Shown: one piece after another, positions 33,005 through 43,795 of the stretch
Position numbering within the stretch: the stretch's first letter is position 1
Layout of the letters: every line of letters starts with the position of its first letter
Assembly (NCBI RefSeq): GCF_000350225.1
Contig: NW_005179057.1
Location: 883,618-947,617, forward strand
Length of the DNA stretch: 64,000 nucleotides
Direction of reading: 5' to 3'
Origin: Chondrus crispus
Taxonomy: Eukaryota; Rhodophyta; Florideophyceae; Gigartinales; Gigartinaceae
The notes under the pieces: model-generated
What the model was told of the DNA's origin: nothing
Seen by the model: the letters and a program-made list of their open reading frames with translations, nothing else
The model's database searches: none
Position numbers and translations under genes: made by a program

Positions 33005-34006
33005 ACGCGCAATCGTTAAAGTAATGTCTCTTGATTAAAGCTTTTCGTCGCGCTGTTCATACACCACCTTCGACTTCCGTGTCATTGAGCAGCTGGTTTC
33101 GAACTCGTACCACAGATCACGCCTTCGGCTTTCAATTCCCAAACGCATGCGGTTAGGAACCCTTCTGCTGCCCAAACGCAAAAAAACTAACCTTCGGTAC
33201 CACACCGCAACAGTCCGTGAAGCGCAGGAGAAGATGTGGTTGACTTTACACACCGAGACTATTCGGACACTACAACTAAAAAAAGCGCCTAGATCGTCGA
33301 AGTTCAACACCACTTGCAAGTTGGTGAAAACCCAGACCTTACATGCGTCCAGAGTAGCCAGCTACTGCTCTTCTATTAGATTCAGAACAGTGACTTCATA
33401 GAATCACGCTCTGCATACATGACCATGCTGGACAAGGGCAAGGCCCTCATGCAACCGTTGAACAGCACATAGCACACCAACGCGCAAGCGCGCGACGAGG
33501 GCCGAACAGAGACCCACAAGTGAGGAAAGAAGTGTCGAATGCGGTAGACGACTGCCAAGAGCCCGTGCAGTGAAAGAAAAAAGGGCTCGAGAAGCAAGCC
33601 GCCAACCGCACGTTTGCCCTTGACCGCCCTCGACAACCCCGCCGACTTCCAGCCGGCGCCGCGCCCGTGTACACGAAACGACGGGCGTGGGCATGGCAAA
33701 AGCCCGTGACATGGCTGTAACCCCGTTCGGAAGAGACATACGAGGACCTTGAGAGCACGGCTGCACCCTAGCACTAGCGCGCAACAAAAACGCCGGGTGC
33801 CACCGTGCCAACGCTCTTCTTTTCGCGCAGACTTTTCCCTCCTCCCTTCCCTCCCCCCCGCCGCTTCCCAGGTGGACCCCCCACTCCCACCCCCCGCGCG
33901 CGATTCCCCTCTCCGTGCAGCCCTTCGGCGGGCATTCATCGATAGGCACTGAAGGCAGGTAGGATTGTTTTTCGAGTCTCTCTGGGTCAGCAGCTAGGAT
34001 ACTAGG
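33005..34006. other. intergenic, no gene recognised
   Basis: 3' flanks of the convergent RPL13A and akirin-like genes. A long minus-strand frame at 33382-33949 is open because of GC-rich, C-run sequence and shows no domain. Confidence 0.4.
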
Positions 34007-34549
34007 CTAACTGAGATAGGTAAAATCCCTCCCCCTCATTTGTCTAGACACATAATCCTCATTAAAAGTAGTAAAGTCGCGAAACTGTTCTCTAAGCCGG
34101 TCATTCAGCGTTGCCGTGAACTCCTCGTTCAGCTTGGCCTCTCTTTCTGCAAGGACCGAGGTAATAATGTCGCGAAGATCCTCGACCGTGAAGACCTTGT
34201 CCGCGACGCCGACTTGGCCGGAGCCCATACGGTCGACGACACGTTTCAGACGGCGCGGCACATGACGCGAGAGCGCGGCAAGCTCGTCAGCGGAGAGACG
34301 GGGAGTGGACGGCGGGGGGGAGGAGGCGGGGGATGGCGGCTTGGCTTGCGACGACGAGGTCGACGACGGACGGACGGCGGGCAACACGAGGGCGGGGGCC
34401 GCGGCCGAAGGGTTGCAACGGCCGCGTTTCAGCGGCGGCGGGCGCACGACAAAGCGCGCCGGCGAGCAGCTCTGCGACGGGCCCGGCAAGTCGACGTTCA
34501 TCTCGTCGAAGTGGCGCTTGCGAGGCTTGAGGGTGGCGACGCCCGACAT
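34007..34549 (-). CDS. akirin-family nuclear protein
   Basis: 180 residues from ATG 34549 (MSGVATLKPRKRHFDEM). The family shape is present: a short N-terminal motif with a basic nuclear-localisation cluster (ATLKPRKRHFDE), a second basic cluster (PPLKRGRC), a Ser/Pro-rich disordered middle, and a conserved C-terminal helix. That helix (KVFTVEDLRDIITSVLAERE, AKLNEEFTATLNDRLREQF) ends in DFTYLS, comparable to the animal akirin ending SYVS. Akirins link transcription factors to chromatin remodellers and import proteasomes into the nucleus in animals. The role in algae is unknown. Identification rests on pattern and length. The open frame continues upstream into the assembly gap, but the ATG at 34549 gives the correct family N-terminus. 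Confidence 0.7.
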   Translation of the reverse strand: MSGVATLKPRKRHFDEMNVDLPGPSQSCSPARFVVRPPPLKRGRCNPSAAAPALVLPAVRPSSTSSSQAKPPSPASSPPPSTPRLSADELAALSRHVPRRLKRVVDRMGSGQVGVADKVFTVEDLRDIITSVLAEREAKLNEEFTATLNDRLREQFRDFTTFNEDYVSRQMRGRDFTYLS

Positions 34550-34693
34550 GGCGGCAATAGCGGCGGAGGGCGCGGTGCGCTCGGAACGGCGCTCGCGGCG
34601 GAGCGGGAAGCGGGCGGCGTAGACGAAGCACGAAGCACGAAGCGACGGGAGGGTAAGGGTGATAGCGGGGTAAGGGGGGGGCGGGGGTGACCT

Positions 34694-35269
34694 NNNNNNN
34701 NNNNNNNNNNNNNNNNNNNNNNNNNNNNNNNNNNNNNNNNNNNNNNNNNNNNNNNNNNNNNNNNNNNNNNNNNNNNNNNNNNNNNNNNNNNNNNNNNNNN
34801 NNNNNNNNNNNNNNNNNNNNNNNNNNNNNNNNNNNNNNNNNNNNNNNNNNNNNNNNNNNNNNNNNNNNNNNNNNNNNNNNNNNNNNNNNNNNNNNNNNNN
34901 NNNNNNNNNNNNNNNNNNNNNNNNNNNNNNNNNNNNNNNNNNNNNNNNNNNNNNNNNNNNNNNNNNNNNNNNNNNNNNNNNNNNNNNNNNNNNNNNNNNN
35001 NNNNNNNNNNNNNNNNNNNNNNNNNNNNNNNNNNNNNNNNNNNNNNNNNNNNNNNNNNNNNNNNNNNNNNNNNNNNNNNNNNNNNNNNNNNNNNNNNNNN
35101 NNNNNNNNNNNNNNNNNNNNNNNNNNNNNNNNNNNNNNNNNNNNNNNNNNNNNNNNNNNNNNNNNNNNNNNNNNNNNNNNNNNNNNNNNNNNNNNNNNNN
35201 NNNNNNNNNNNNNNNNNNNNNNNNNNNNNNNNNNNNNNNNNNNNNNNNNNNNNNNNNNNNNNNNNNNNN
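34694..35269. other. assembly gap (576 N)
   Basis: A run of N. Reading frames that appear to cross it are artefacts. It lies in the 5' flank of the akirin-like gene. Confidence 1.
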
Positions 35270-36295
35270 CGACGCGCGGCGGCGGCTGCGTGCGCGCGGG
35301 TGGCGGCGTTCCGTCGCTGATGCGTGCATGTGATACCAACTCGCCCCTGACCTGGGCCGTAGACTGCCACCCATACGCCGCCGTGGCCGGAGCAGCACGG
35401 CTAAAGGCACGCGTGCTGCCGCGCGGACCGTGTCGCCGCGTCCATGCCGCTTTGATAAAGCGCCAGAGTTGCTTGCACACAGCTTCCTCGCGCTGCCGCA
35501 GTGTTGCTGATGCCTTTTGCAGTGTTCCTCGCGCCGATGAACAAACAAGGTCTTAGTGAAGATAAGCACGTTATCGCGCAATCTGAAGGGTGCCGCCCTC
35601 GTTACGCATCTCACGCACACACTGCTTAGACGGCTTGGGATACGCCATGACGCAAAAGTGCCATTCCTCGCTCTTACGGAACCCCGAGATACATTGACTC
35701 AGGTCGAGACTCATCTACGCTTACTGTAGCAGCAATACACTTAACACAGCTGTATCTAATCGCTAGTTGTTGTTGGGAGGAAGAGGGGATAGTGTGGGGC
35801 GGGGCATAAGATGCCTGAGGGTTGTGTGCATAGACAAATACGTCCCTGGTGGGCAAGGTGTAAACTTGTCCTGCCTCTTGTTGCGAGGGGGCACACCGCA
35901 CGCTCGATGCCACTTTTAAATCGGCCCCCAACTAGTGCATACAGGGGGTCCCACGCTATAGTGCTAGCCCATGACAGACCTCGACATATGGCACTATTGC
36001 GTGAGTGGCGCTCTACAGAAAGCGCGTAACACAATCATTTACAGACATCACAAGCATCCGAAACCATCGTTAAAGGCCTTTATTAGTATGAGTCGTGTGT
36101 ATCCGATATTGAGCAGGCGCCCTGCCTCAATTTTTCAGTAAGGGTGAGCGGCGTGCGAGGACGTGGGGAGGGATTGAGACGAGAGAGTGGTTCTTGAGTG
36201 GGAGATACCATTATGGTTGAAAAGTTGTTTGCAATGTGGCTCTCTGCAAGCTATGCATTGGGGCCCCCGCTTATAGACAAAAATGAGGTTCTGAT
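35270..36295. other. intergenic; contains a transposon end-like motif
   Basis: No gene is seen. At about 35943-35966, ATACAGGGGGTCCCACGCTA followed by TAGTGC resembles the ends found near 3668 and 10428. The opposite-facing copy is at about 45530-45556 (GCACTATTGCGCGACCCCCC). Confidence 0.45.
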
Positions 36296-36998
36296 TGTCG
36301 TGAGAGATGTCCGAAAGCGCGCGGCGTCGCGCTCGCTGGTTCGATCCGGCGAGTGGCTTGGACGGCGCCTAGAGAAAGGAGGAAAGGGGTTGTAGACGGG
36401 GAGGGGAATCGCTTTGGCGTTGCGCCTCAGCTTAAGCAAGCTGAACCTCTTAGCTTGTTTACGGTCAGGTATCCACGGATCACCATGTAATGACCTACGC
36501 CGCGCGATGCCTGCGCGCCTGCTCTTGGACACGAGTGCACGCTGTACACGTGGCCAAGAGGACGGCGTGGCTGCAGTACTATACAGTACATTCCGTCGGC
36601 GCGCAGGCAGGCGAACCGGAAGAGCCAGTCATCCGCTTCTCTACCCTCCCTTCCCTTCCCTTGCGGCTGCGCTGGCAGCCATTATCCGCTCTGTTGGTGT
36701 GTTAGGCCCATTAGGGGCTTAACACGTAGAATATTCGACCCTCGATACCACAATAGTTCAAGTTATTCAATTTACTTCTCCTGAATAAAATGATGTGTCA
36801 CGAGGCAACAACAGCGCAGGGGTCATGATTACTTGTATAATTCCCGTTGCCTCCGCCTCCATCTGCTCTCTGCCGCCGACGCAATATATGGGGCTTCAAA
36901 CCACTGTCAAGCACCTACTGCTTGCCACGTGGAGCCCAAATGTAATTAGTAACATTGGATCTCACCGGCGTCGGCCACGGCGACGGTTACAAGCGACA
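36296..36998 (-). repeat. 3' LTR (703 bp, carries about 370 bp absent from the other LTR)
   Basis: Aligns with 43458-43790 at both ends (36296-36460 and about 36833-36998). The middle 36461-36832 has no counterpart in the 5' LTR. The middle contains CTGAATAAAATGATG (36780) and a TACTATACAGTAC palindrome near 36575. Confidence 0.9.
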
Positions 36999-37194
36999 CA
37001 CCCTCCATCTGGGCGAGTTGCTGCCACATAAACGGCGACGTTTGAGGGTTTCTCATCTGGCGGTGTCGCACTTTTCTTTCGCTCAAGCCTGCCCTGCCAC
37101 TCCTCCTCAGCGTATCCATCCTCCTTCTCTTGTTTTCACTCACCTGTTTGTGTACCAGTTCACATTGTCCGCGGCGCTCATTCTCTCACTCAAT

Positions 37195-37541
37195 ATGCAG
37201 GTTGACTCTCACGATTGCGCGTCCGCGCACAGCGACATAAGTGGGGCAAGCGGTGCGTCCACGACTATTTCGCAGGCCTCAAGTTCGCGCTCCTCCTTGA
37301 TGTCCTCATCGACTCTCGTTGGTGGCTCACTTCCAACTATGCCTAATCATCGTCACGGCAAGAGGCTCGAGAAGAGGGGTGCAAGGGGCCAATAATTGAG
37401 AGTAGCGAATGGGCAATCGAAGCCGTTGTGTTTGGCGACGGCTCAAAGGACAAGCGAAGTCGCGAACTGAAGCGTGGGCAGTTCAACGAGTCTGCGAAGG
37501 CCACGGGCAGGCACGAGAACTTCCACCCCATTGACTTCTAA
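37195..37541 (+). CDS. antisense reading frame inside the copia element, one frameshift, unrecognised
   Basis: On the opposite strand to pol, between RNase H and the 3' LTR. ATG 37195 opens a Ser-rich frame (MQVDSHDCASAHSDISGASG and on) to TAA at 37393-37395. Just before that stop, one frame over, coding-like sequence continues (IIESSEWAIEAVVFGDGSKD, KRSRELKRGQFNESAKATGR, HENFHPIDF) to TAA at 37539-37541. A single-base shift in the GGGGTGCAAGGGGCC stretch would join them into about 115 residues. It is preceded by a pyrimidine-rich leader-like sequence. No family recognised. It could be an antisense accessory gene, a captured exon, or a fragment of another element. Confidence 0.35.
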
Positions 37542-38284
37542 AGTCTCGACGTGAGCAAGCACGGCGGGGCTCGAGTTGAGCTTACCGCGCGCGGGGTTTC
37601 CAATGATATGCCGCGAGCCCCTTGTGCCTGGTTCCGGAACAAACTCGGACGAGAAATCATACCTCAGTTCGACGCAAGGACGTTGTCGAACAGGCGATTC
37701 GGTCGTATTTTGTGCGCAATCCAGTTGTTGCAGTTCTTCTTGGAGGTCCTGGCTCGCGTGGTGAGAGCAAGGCGTTGCGTTGCAGAAGTACTTGACAGCC
37801 GAACAAGGCGCAGTTTTCATGCGCTCAAATGACGGCTTCTGCGTCCGTGCATCACTTTTGAATGCGATTTTCTGTCTGACTGGTGGCGATGCTGCATCAA
37901 GTGCAGTAAATATCTTGGAACAAGATGGGACGCACTACCAAAATCTGAAACCACTTGGACTTGTGGTGCACCAAATTGAGAATATCAACGTTTTGAAGCC
38001 AAAACAAGGTGATGCATGCGAGTATTAACGCGGGCAAGTCTGGGAAAGCCTTCGACATTCTTGGCAGCTTAAGGAAGGGGGTCTGGATAGTCCGCCTTTG
38101 CCAGCCCGGCATAGTGGACCATTGCATCACGATGGATACGAATCGTCGACGTATCCTCGGTAGCGTGGAAAAGCGTTCAATTCTTCTAACCGGTCATTCC
38201 TTAAGGCTGTGCGGTGGTGATAGGGCAAACAATATTCGCGTAGCAGAGGTGCGAGAAATTGTGATCATTAAGCAAAGCGCTGTC

Positions 38285-38731
38285 CTAGTTCCGAACGATC
38301 CATTGCTCTGCTCTAACATTAAGTTCTCCGGTGGAAAGTACGTCACGCAAAACGGCTTGCGACATTGCCTTGGTGAGCCCATCTGCAACGTTGTCTGAGC
38401 TACGGACAAAACCGATGTCCGATATAACCTTGTCTCTGAAGCCCTCTCTTGCAGCTGCGATGTCCAACATCATTCGCTTCTCCGATGTCCTTGATCCCTT
38501 TGAGATTACATCAACAAGACTCTTGCTATCGGTAAAGAGTTGAACGGGCACCGGTCGCCGGAGATGCGCTTTGAGTTCTGCGGCAAGGGTAATGGCGACG
38601 TCGAATAAGTCACTAAAAGCACTGACTTCGCCTGCCATTACAGAGCGAGTGACACGTTTCGACTTGTACGACTTGAACGAAATGGGGGCAACCTTCCCGT
38701 GTGAGTCACTAAGGAAGCAGATGTGTCTCAA
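38285..38731 (-). pseudogene. copia RNase H
   Basis: Shows the copia RNase H pattern: the catalytic glutamate region (AAELKAHLRRPVPVQ), LFTDSKSLVDVISKGS (TDS catalytic Asp), and FVRSSDNVADGLTKAMS near the end. The first catalytic Asp (GFSDASF) is found in the preceding reverse-transcriptase frame, so the two are separated by a frameshift near 38740. It would degrade RNA in RNA-DNA hybrids during reverse transcription. Confidence 0.88.
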
Positions 38732-38750
38732 CTGCGATGTGAAGTCGTCA

Positions 38751-39485
38751 TTATTGGCAAAATGAGGCGTCCGAAAATCCCACTATTCGCACTGAATCGT
38801 GGTCTAGCTTTGGAATAGCCAAGGAGAAACGATTAGTGACAGCATACTTCACGGCTTTGTTAAGCCTCTTCATCAGCACCCTTTTGTTCTGCATGAACTT
38901 ATCTTCTGTGACTTGCGCAAGTTGTGATATTTCAAACATGCAGTCCGGTCTCGTATGTGAGAGCCAGGCAAGTTTCATTCGCATTGACCTGAACATTGAA
39001 AAGTTCGAATCCATGGGCAGTTCTTCCAACTGTCGTAGGTACACATGCTGGTTCATTTGCATTGAACTATCCCTGGACCTGTGCAAGGCAAAACCGGTAA
39101 AGTGGCATGGTGGGCGGACGTCTTCTGCCATGTCAACCCTTTTTCTGGTTTGTTGAGCAACCTCCTTGAAGTGACGATTTCCTGCCCTAATGAGGTCATC
39201 AACGTAATTACCGCTCATACCATGAAGCACGCCATGTCTAACGAGCTTGTACAACACAGGATGCGAGCGAACAGCAGACATATTGAGGTCCGCGTGGTGC
39301 CTGTCCAGGGTTTTGTGCCACAAATCTCCAGACTCACAAAGCCCATACAGTGGCTTAAGTAGCTCAATGAATTCCGAAGGGTCAAGCTCAAATTTGTTGA
39401 CAGGATTTTTGATGAAGATTTTCTCTAGACAGAGGTTCCGATGACTGTAGGTATGCTTGTCTGACATCAGAAGTCCAGACATCAA
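38751..39485 (-). pseudogene. copia reverse transcriptase, palm region
   Basis: Has LLKPLYGLCESGDLWHKTLD and the catalytic YVDD box (GNYVDDLIRAGN), followed by LAWLSHTRPDCMFEISQLAQ and the connection to RNase H. The upstream part of the domain is in the overlapping frame 39388-40146; the frame change lies in 39388-39485. Confidence 0.92.
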
Positions 39486-40146
39486 AATCGAACATGGCAG
39501 CGATCGCCAGCAGGAGTCTGACCGACTGTGGCTGTAAGGTTGTGGCGCTGTGTACCATCATGTTCTTGTAACGATCTCGATGTCCGCCGATGACATATCG
39601 TGCCTTAAACTTAACCGCGTTGTCCTCCGTAGAATTGATTGCCAAAACAAAACGACCAGGCAACACGTTTGCATTTGGCGGAACATCTTTCTTGATAATC
39701 ACTATAAACGTTCCGCGTTCAAGTAGGGTTCGGATCTCAGCTTTCTTGGTCGCAGTCATCTCGTGACATGAGGCTCGCGGGTCTTTATCGCTGCTAATCT
39801 CAGTTAGATAGATTTCATCCTCGGAGGTGCCGTAGGCTCGGAGCGGGTCCAGTGACTCTGTCAAAAAGCTATGTGCCAGAACTTGAGGCAAAAGATAGTG
39901 CTTCACTCGAGCAACATTAAAGGGTCGCGCCGCACCAATCTTGACATCACGAACGAAAACCAGCTTCGTTTCGTCATCAGAATCAACCACATCAAATGGC
40001 CCTACCCATTCTTCAATTCTGTTACTGATGACCTTCTCCCTCCATACTAGGACCTTGTCCCCAGGGTCGTATCGCTTATCTGCTGCGCTTGGGACGGCGT
40101 GTCTCATTACACGGCTTATGCGAGCCTTTGCCATTAGCTTTCCCAT
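39388..40146 (-). pseudogene. copia integrase C-terminus and reverse transcriptase N-terminus
   Basis: Begins with the integrase tail (DPGDKVLVWREKVI, EWVGPFDVVDSD, HYLLPQVL). After a linker comes the RT start (TLLERGTFIVIIKKDVPPNA, KFKARYVIGGHRDR) and the conserved DVRQAYLQS that precedes the palm. Intact over 252 codons. Confidence 0.88.
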
Positions 40147-40967
40147 TTACATACATGCGGTTTTGGCAATAAGCGACCGATCTTCAAGCGTGCCTCGGTT
40201 CTCCAAGGTTTCCGACCGCGTGATTACTCTAGGGTACTCACCAAACACCAGGGCGGATGGCACGAGACCCTCTGGACGAAGAGTGTCGTTCATCGCCTTG
40301 ACAGAGCATGCAAGTGCTAATTTTGGTTCCGTGCTGGGGTGTTGTGCCATGATTTTCCGGTAAGTGTGCCTTAGAGGTTGATGGTATCTTTCACCAAGGC
40401 CCAGGCTTGAGTGTGCTTCGACACAAGTCCTTTCGACTTCCACGTTTCCTAGTGCTGCCAGGTCAACGAAAAGACCACCGAAAGCAGATCCTTGATCCAC
40501 CAGCATGCGGTTCGGTATCCAGTGTAGATCATAACCCAGATTTCTAATAGCGTTCGCCATGTTGTCTTAGTCGAAACATCAGGGAGGAACTTTGCGGCGT
40601 TGAACTTCGTTCCTTCATCCACAATGTGCAGGACCGGCTTTCCATCAACGTACATGACATCCAACAAGATTCGTTCATTGAATCTCACGTGTTCCGCCCC
40701 AAAGGCGACTCTGAAGCGAGTGGGAGCAGTGTGGATGCGTTGGCAAGGATCGCATCGCCTCGAGATGTCCTGGAGCGCTTGCAGAGTCCCTGCTGTGGCT
40801 TCTTCCGGTCGTGCTCGCCTTAGTAGGTTAAACAATTTTTCTGCGGAGGGGTGAAAGAAGTTTTGGTGTAGTTTGACGAGTTGAGATCGTGCGAAAAAAT
40901 GTCGGGGGTTGACCTTATGGGAACGTAGATATGGTTTTTGGCGGAGCGTGACATCGGGATATACCAT
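40147..40967 (-). pseudogene. copia integrase core (two frames)
   Basis: 40967-40449 carries the zinc module (LVKLHQNFFHPSAEKLFNLL, RRCDPCQRI) and the first core aspartate (ILLDVMYVDGK). 40560-40147 continues (HWIPNRMLVDQGSAF with the second aspartate, EAHSSLGLGERYHQPLRHTY with the catalytic glutamate). The frame switches near 40500-40560. A DDE integrase that would insert element DNA. Confidence 0.88.
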
Positions 40968-41482
40968 TCATCGATATACATTTGCTCTCCATTTGATCCA
41001 CTTACGGTAACTCGTTTAGAGAGACGATTAGCTACTGTGTCGGCAGTGAGTGACTCGCGGTCGAGGATATCCATTCCCAGAAGTGCGGGAATGTCAGCTT
41101 TGACGACGTCCAGAGTGACAAGAACAGGTTTTGTTCCGGGAGGAGCGTCGAGTTGCAAGGTGACCTGACCCGTCGAGTCAAAAACAGTGTCCGCAAAACG
41201 GAACCGGTTAACGTGGATCCTTTGGATCTTGATGTGGATTTTGAGTTCTTTGGATATTCTGTGGAGTTCTCTCTTCCCAACTACGGATCTGGGCGCTCCA
41301 GTGTCGACACAGAAACCCAGAGGACGGCGCACTCTTGTCTCGTTTTTCAGATGAGTTTCGAAGACATCTGAGCAATCAACATAGACATCTGAGCAATCGA
41401 CATCGTTGCGAAAAGGTTTGCACCTCGGGCAGGTTGTTCGATGAGCAGCTGCCCATCTGCAACGGCGACGAAGTTGAGGCAC
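40820..41482 (-). pseudogene. retroviral-type aspartic protease
   Basis: Shows the active-site motif FCVDTGAPRSVVG and the second-half motif VKADIPALLGMDIL typical of retropepsins. It overlaps the start of the integrase region and follows gag on the minus strand. Confidence 0.88.
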
Positions 41483-41499
41483 TGTGCTTCGTCTCCTCT

Positions 41500-43298
41500 C
41501 TAAAAACCCTGCCCATGATCTTGAGGGTTACTGTCATCCCTTTGAACAGAGGCTGACAGATGATGTGTGAACCATTCTTCATCGGCTTGCTCGATGAGGT
41601 CTTGATCTGAGCTGACGTCTTTTCCAGCAGTAATGGAGTCGAAGGTTTCAAGTTCCCCAAAGCGAATTGCATTCTCCGACGAGTCATTATTCTTCTCTTC
41701 GGGGTTATTAGGGGTTTCCTCAGGAACTTGAGAAAGCTCACCCTCCATTCCCAAAACTAGATCCGAGATACGCAGCCATGTTCGGCATCGGCTCAGATCC
41801 GGTGCCCAACATGGCTGCGTATCGCTCCAGGGGCGCATCGGGGCATTGGGCTCCAATGGGCACCACACTTATGGCACTCATTTCGCTTATGGCTTTCTTC
41901 GAAAGATCGACTGTGGGCTCTTTCTGCACGGCCTTGACTTTGGCCTTGGGCGTGGCCATGCTTTTGCACAAAGCGAGGATTGCGACCATAGCGCTGAAAG
42001 AGCGTGTCGTTCTCTACTATCCTAGTTTCCGTGGTGAGGAGGGTTATCTCGTTCTCCACTTGTATGCCGTCGTGCTGCGCGGTGACAAAAGCATTGAAAG
42101 TGTAGTTGGAAGACAGGATACTGCGAACGGCAGCATCTGACCACTTGTACCCAACAACGGCCTTGCTACGGCACTCAATTTTGTTTCCTTCAGCTCGCGC
42201 ATGGGGAGGAGCTTGAGGGGAAAGATCTTCTATGTGGTTGACTAGCTTCGTCAGGCCAGTTGAAACAGATGATATTTCGTGTTCTGACATGAAGGTACTG
42301 AGGCGCAGAGTATCAAGTGTTCCCTTGATCTGTTGTTGACGAGCATCGCTATTGTATTTTTTCAGCATCATGGACATCATATCCTCAGAATATATGCTGT
42401 CTTCAGCATTGTGAAAGAAGATTCACGACATTGATTCAGCAACGGGAGATGCTCATAAGTTCTCTGCTGATTGCTCAGCTGGTATTGGCGAGAACCTATC
42501 TCGTAGTCTCGTATGAACATATCGATGGATTGGTCAATCTCACCCGTGAACTTTCTGCCCTTGAAGTACTGATGGACATAACTCGACTTGCGTACATCAT
42601 CACCATGCGATCCTTGGGAGCCAATGATAGGGACCTGGGAATGCCGACCATGGGAAACAGCAGGGTGAGTATTGGGAACATCCTTGATTTTCGGCCGTGC
42701 TTCATTGGCAGATCCATGGGATCGATTCTGCAGCGGGTTGTCTCTACGAAGAGCAGGTGTAGCTCGGGGGGCTCTGGTCTGTGGCTCCGACATTAGCAAC
42801 TGCAACCGGAGTATTATCACCGGCAGAAGTTCCTAGAGCTGTTTGCTGAATACGCACAAGGCTTCGAGACTGGTTGTGCATATCAACAACGTAGATAGTG
42901 GCTTCTGGATCACAACCAAGCGTGTGTGCTAGCCAAATCATTGTCTTAATGCTGTTGTTCTTCTTTTCAAGATCGGAGAGACTGAGTGACTCTTCGAACT
43001 CCTCATCGATATTGTGGCACCCGTAGTAAGAAGCAGTATCGTATAGGGTGGCAGGAGTAAATAAGGGCTGTTTGAAGAAGTCTGGAGTGAAAACCTCCCT
43101 CGCTGGTGGCAATAGATCCTGCAGCAGATCGAGAACGTCTTCAGGGGAAAGCATCGTAGAAGATGGTGCTCCCCCATTCCCGGCCTGCGGGAACATATCT
43201 AGAATAGATCGAGCGGCAGCAAGTAGATTTTTTGACAGTGCCGTCTTGATGGGCATGATCTCGATCTTGCGAAGGCGCTTAGCGTGACCAGAGCCCAT
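41500..43298 (-). pseudogene. gag region of the copia element (several frames)
   Basis: Pieces at 43298-42744, 42820-42377, 42380-41793 and 41868-41500 follow each other with small overlaps, so three or more frameshifts are present. A helical capsid-like stretch is visible (MIWLAHTLGCDPEATIYVVD; TLRLSTFMSEHEISSVSTGL). No complete CCHC knuckle was found (ECHKCGAHWSP may be a remnant). The assignment is mostly positional. Confidence 0.6.
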
Positions 43299-43457
43299 TT
43301 GAGATCTCGTAGCGCCTGAGGGAGGTATCTTGATGCTCAGATACAGATCGGTAAAATTAGGGACAAGGATTAGTGCAACAAGGGTTGTCTAGCCAAAAGT
43401 CAGGGATGATACGGACGGCAAGATAAGAGCGCTCAAGGGATCTCCACAACTCCGGAT

Positions 43458-43790
43458 TGTCGTGAGAGATGTCCGAAAGCGCGCGGCGTCGCGCTCGCTG
43501 GTTCGATCCGGCGAGTGGCTTGGACGGCGCCTAAAGAAAGGAGGAAAGCGGTTGTAGACGGGGAGGGGAATCGCTTTGGCGTCGCGCCTCGGCTTAAGCA
43601 AGCTGAACCTCTTGGCTAGTTTAGTTGTATAATTCTCGTTGCCTCCGCCTCCATCTGCTCTCTGCCGCCGACGCAATATATGGGGCTTCAACCCACTAGC
43701 AAGCACCAACTGCTTGCCACGTGGAGCCCAAATGTAATTAGTAACATTGGATCTCACCGGCGTCGGCCACGGCGACGGTTACAAGCGACA
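43458..43790 (-). repeat. 5' LTR (333 bp)
   Basis: TG...CA ends on the minus strand; it differs from the aligned parts of the 3' LTR at several single bases. It lacks the 370-bp central block of the other LTR, so either it suffered a deletion or the other gained an insertion. Confidence 0.9.
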
Positions 43791-43795
43791 CTGAT

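Larger units (their letters stand above)
36296..43790 (-). mobile_element. Ty1/copia-type retrotransposon, complete structure, decayed genes
   Basis: Bounded by LTRs that start TGTCGCTTG and end TCTCACGACA on the minus strand, and flanked by the 5-bp target duplication CTGAT (36291-36295 and 43791-43795). A purine-rich tract AGATGGAGGGTG lies just inside the 3' LTR. The gene order from right to left is gag, protease, integrase, reverse transcriptase, RNase H, i.e. copia. Frames are broken at several places. Sequence next to the 5' LTR (ATCCGGAGTTGTGGAG) is not the common initiator-tRNA primer site. Confidence 0.93.

Noticed and set aside
33382-33949. Two long overlapping minus-strand frames
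   Set aside because: Open because of C/G-rich composition, with no recognisable motif and low-complexity translation.
34007-35620. Long minus-strand frame running through the N gap
   Set aside because: The frame is kept open only by the Ns. The real akirin-like protein starts at 34549, and sequence right of the gap is unrelated.
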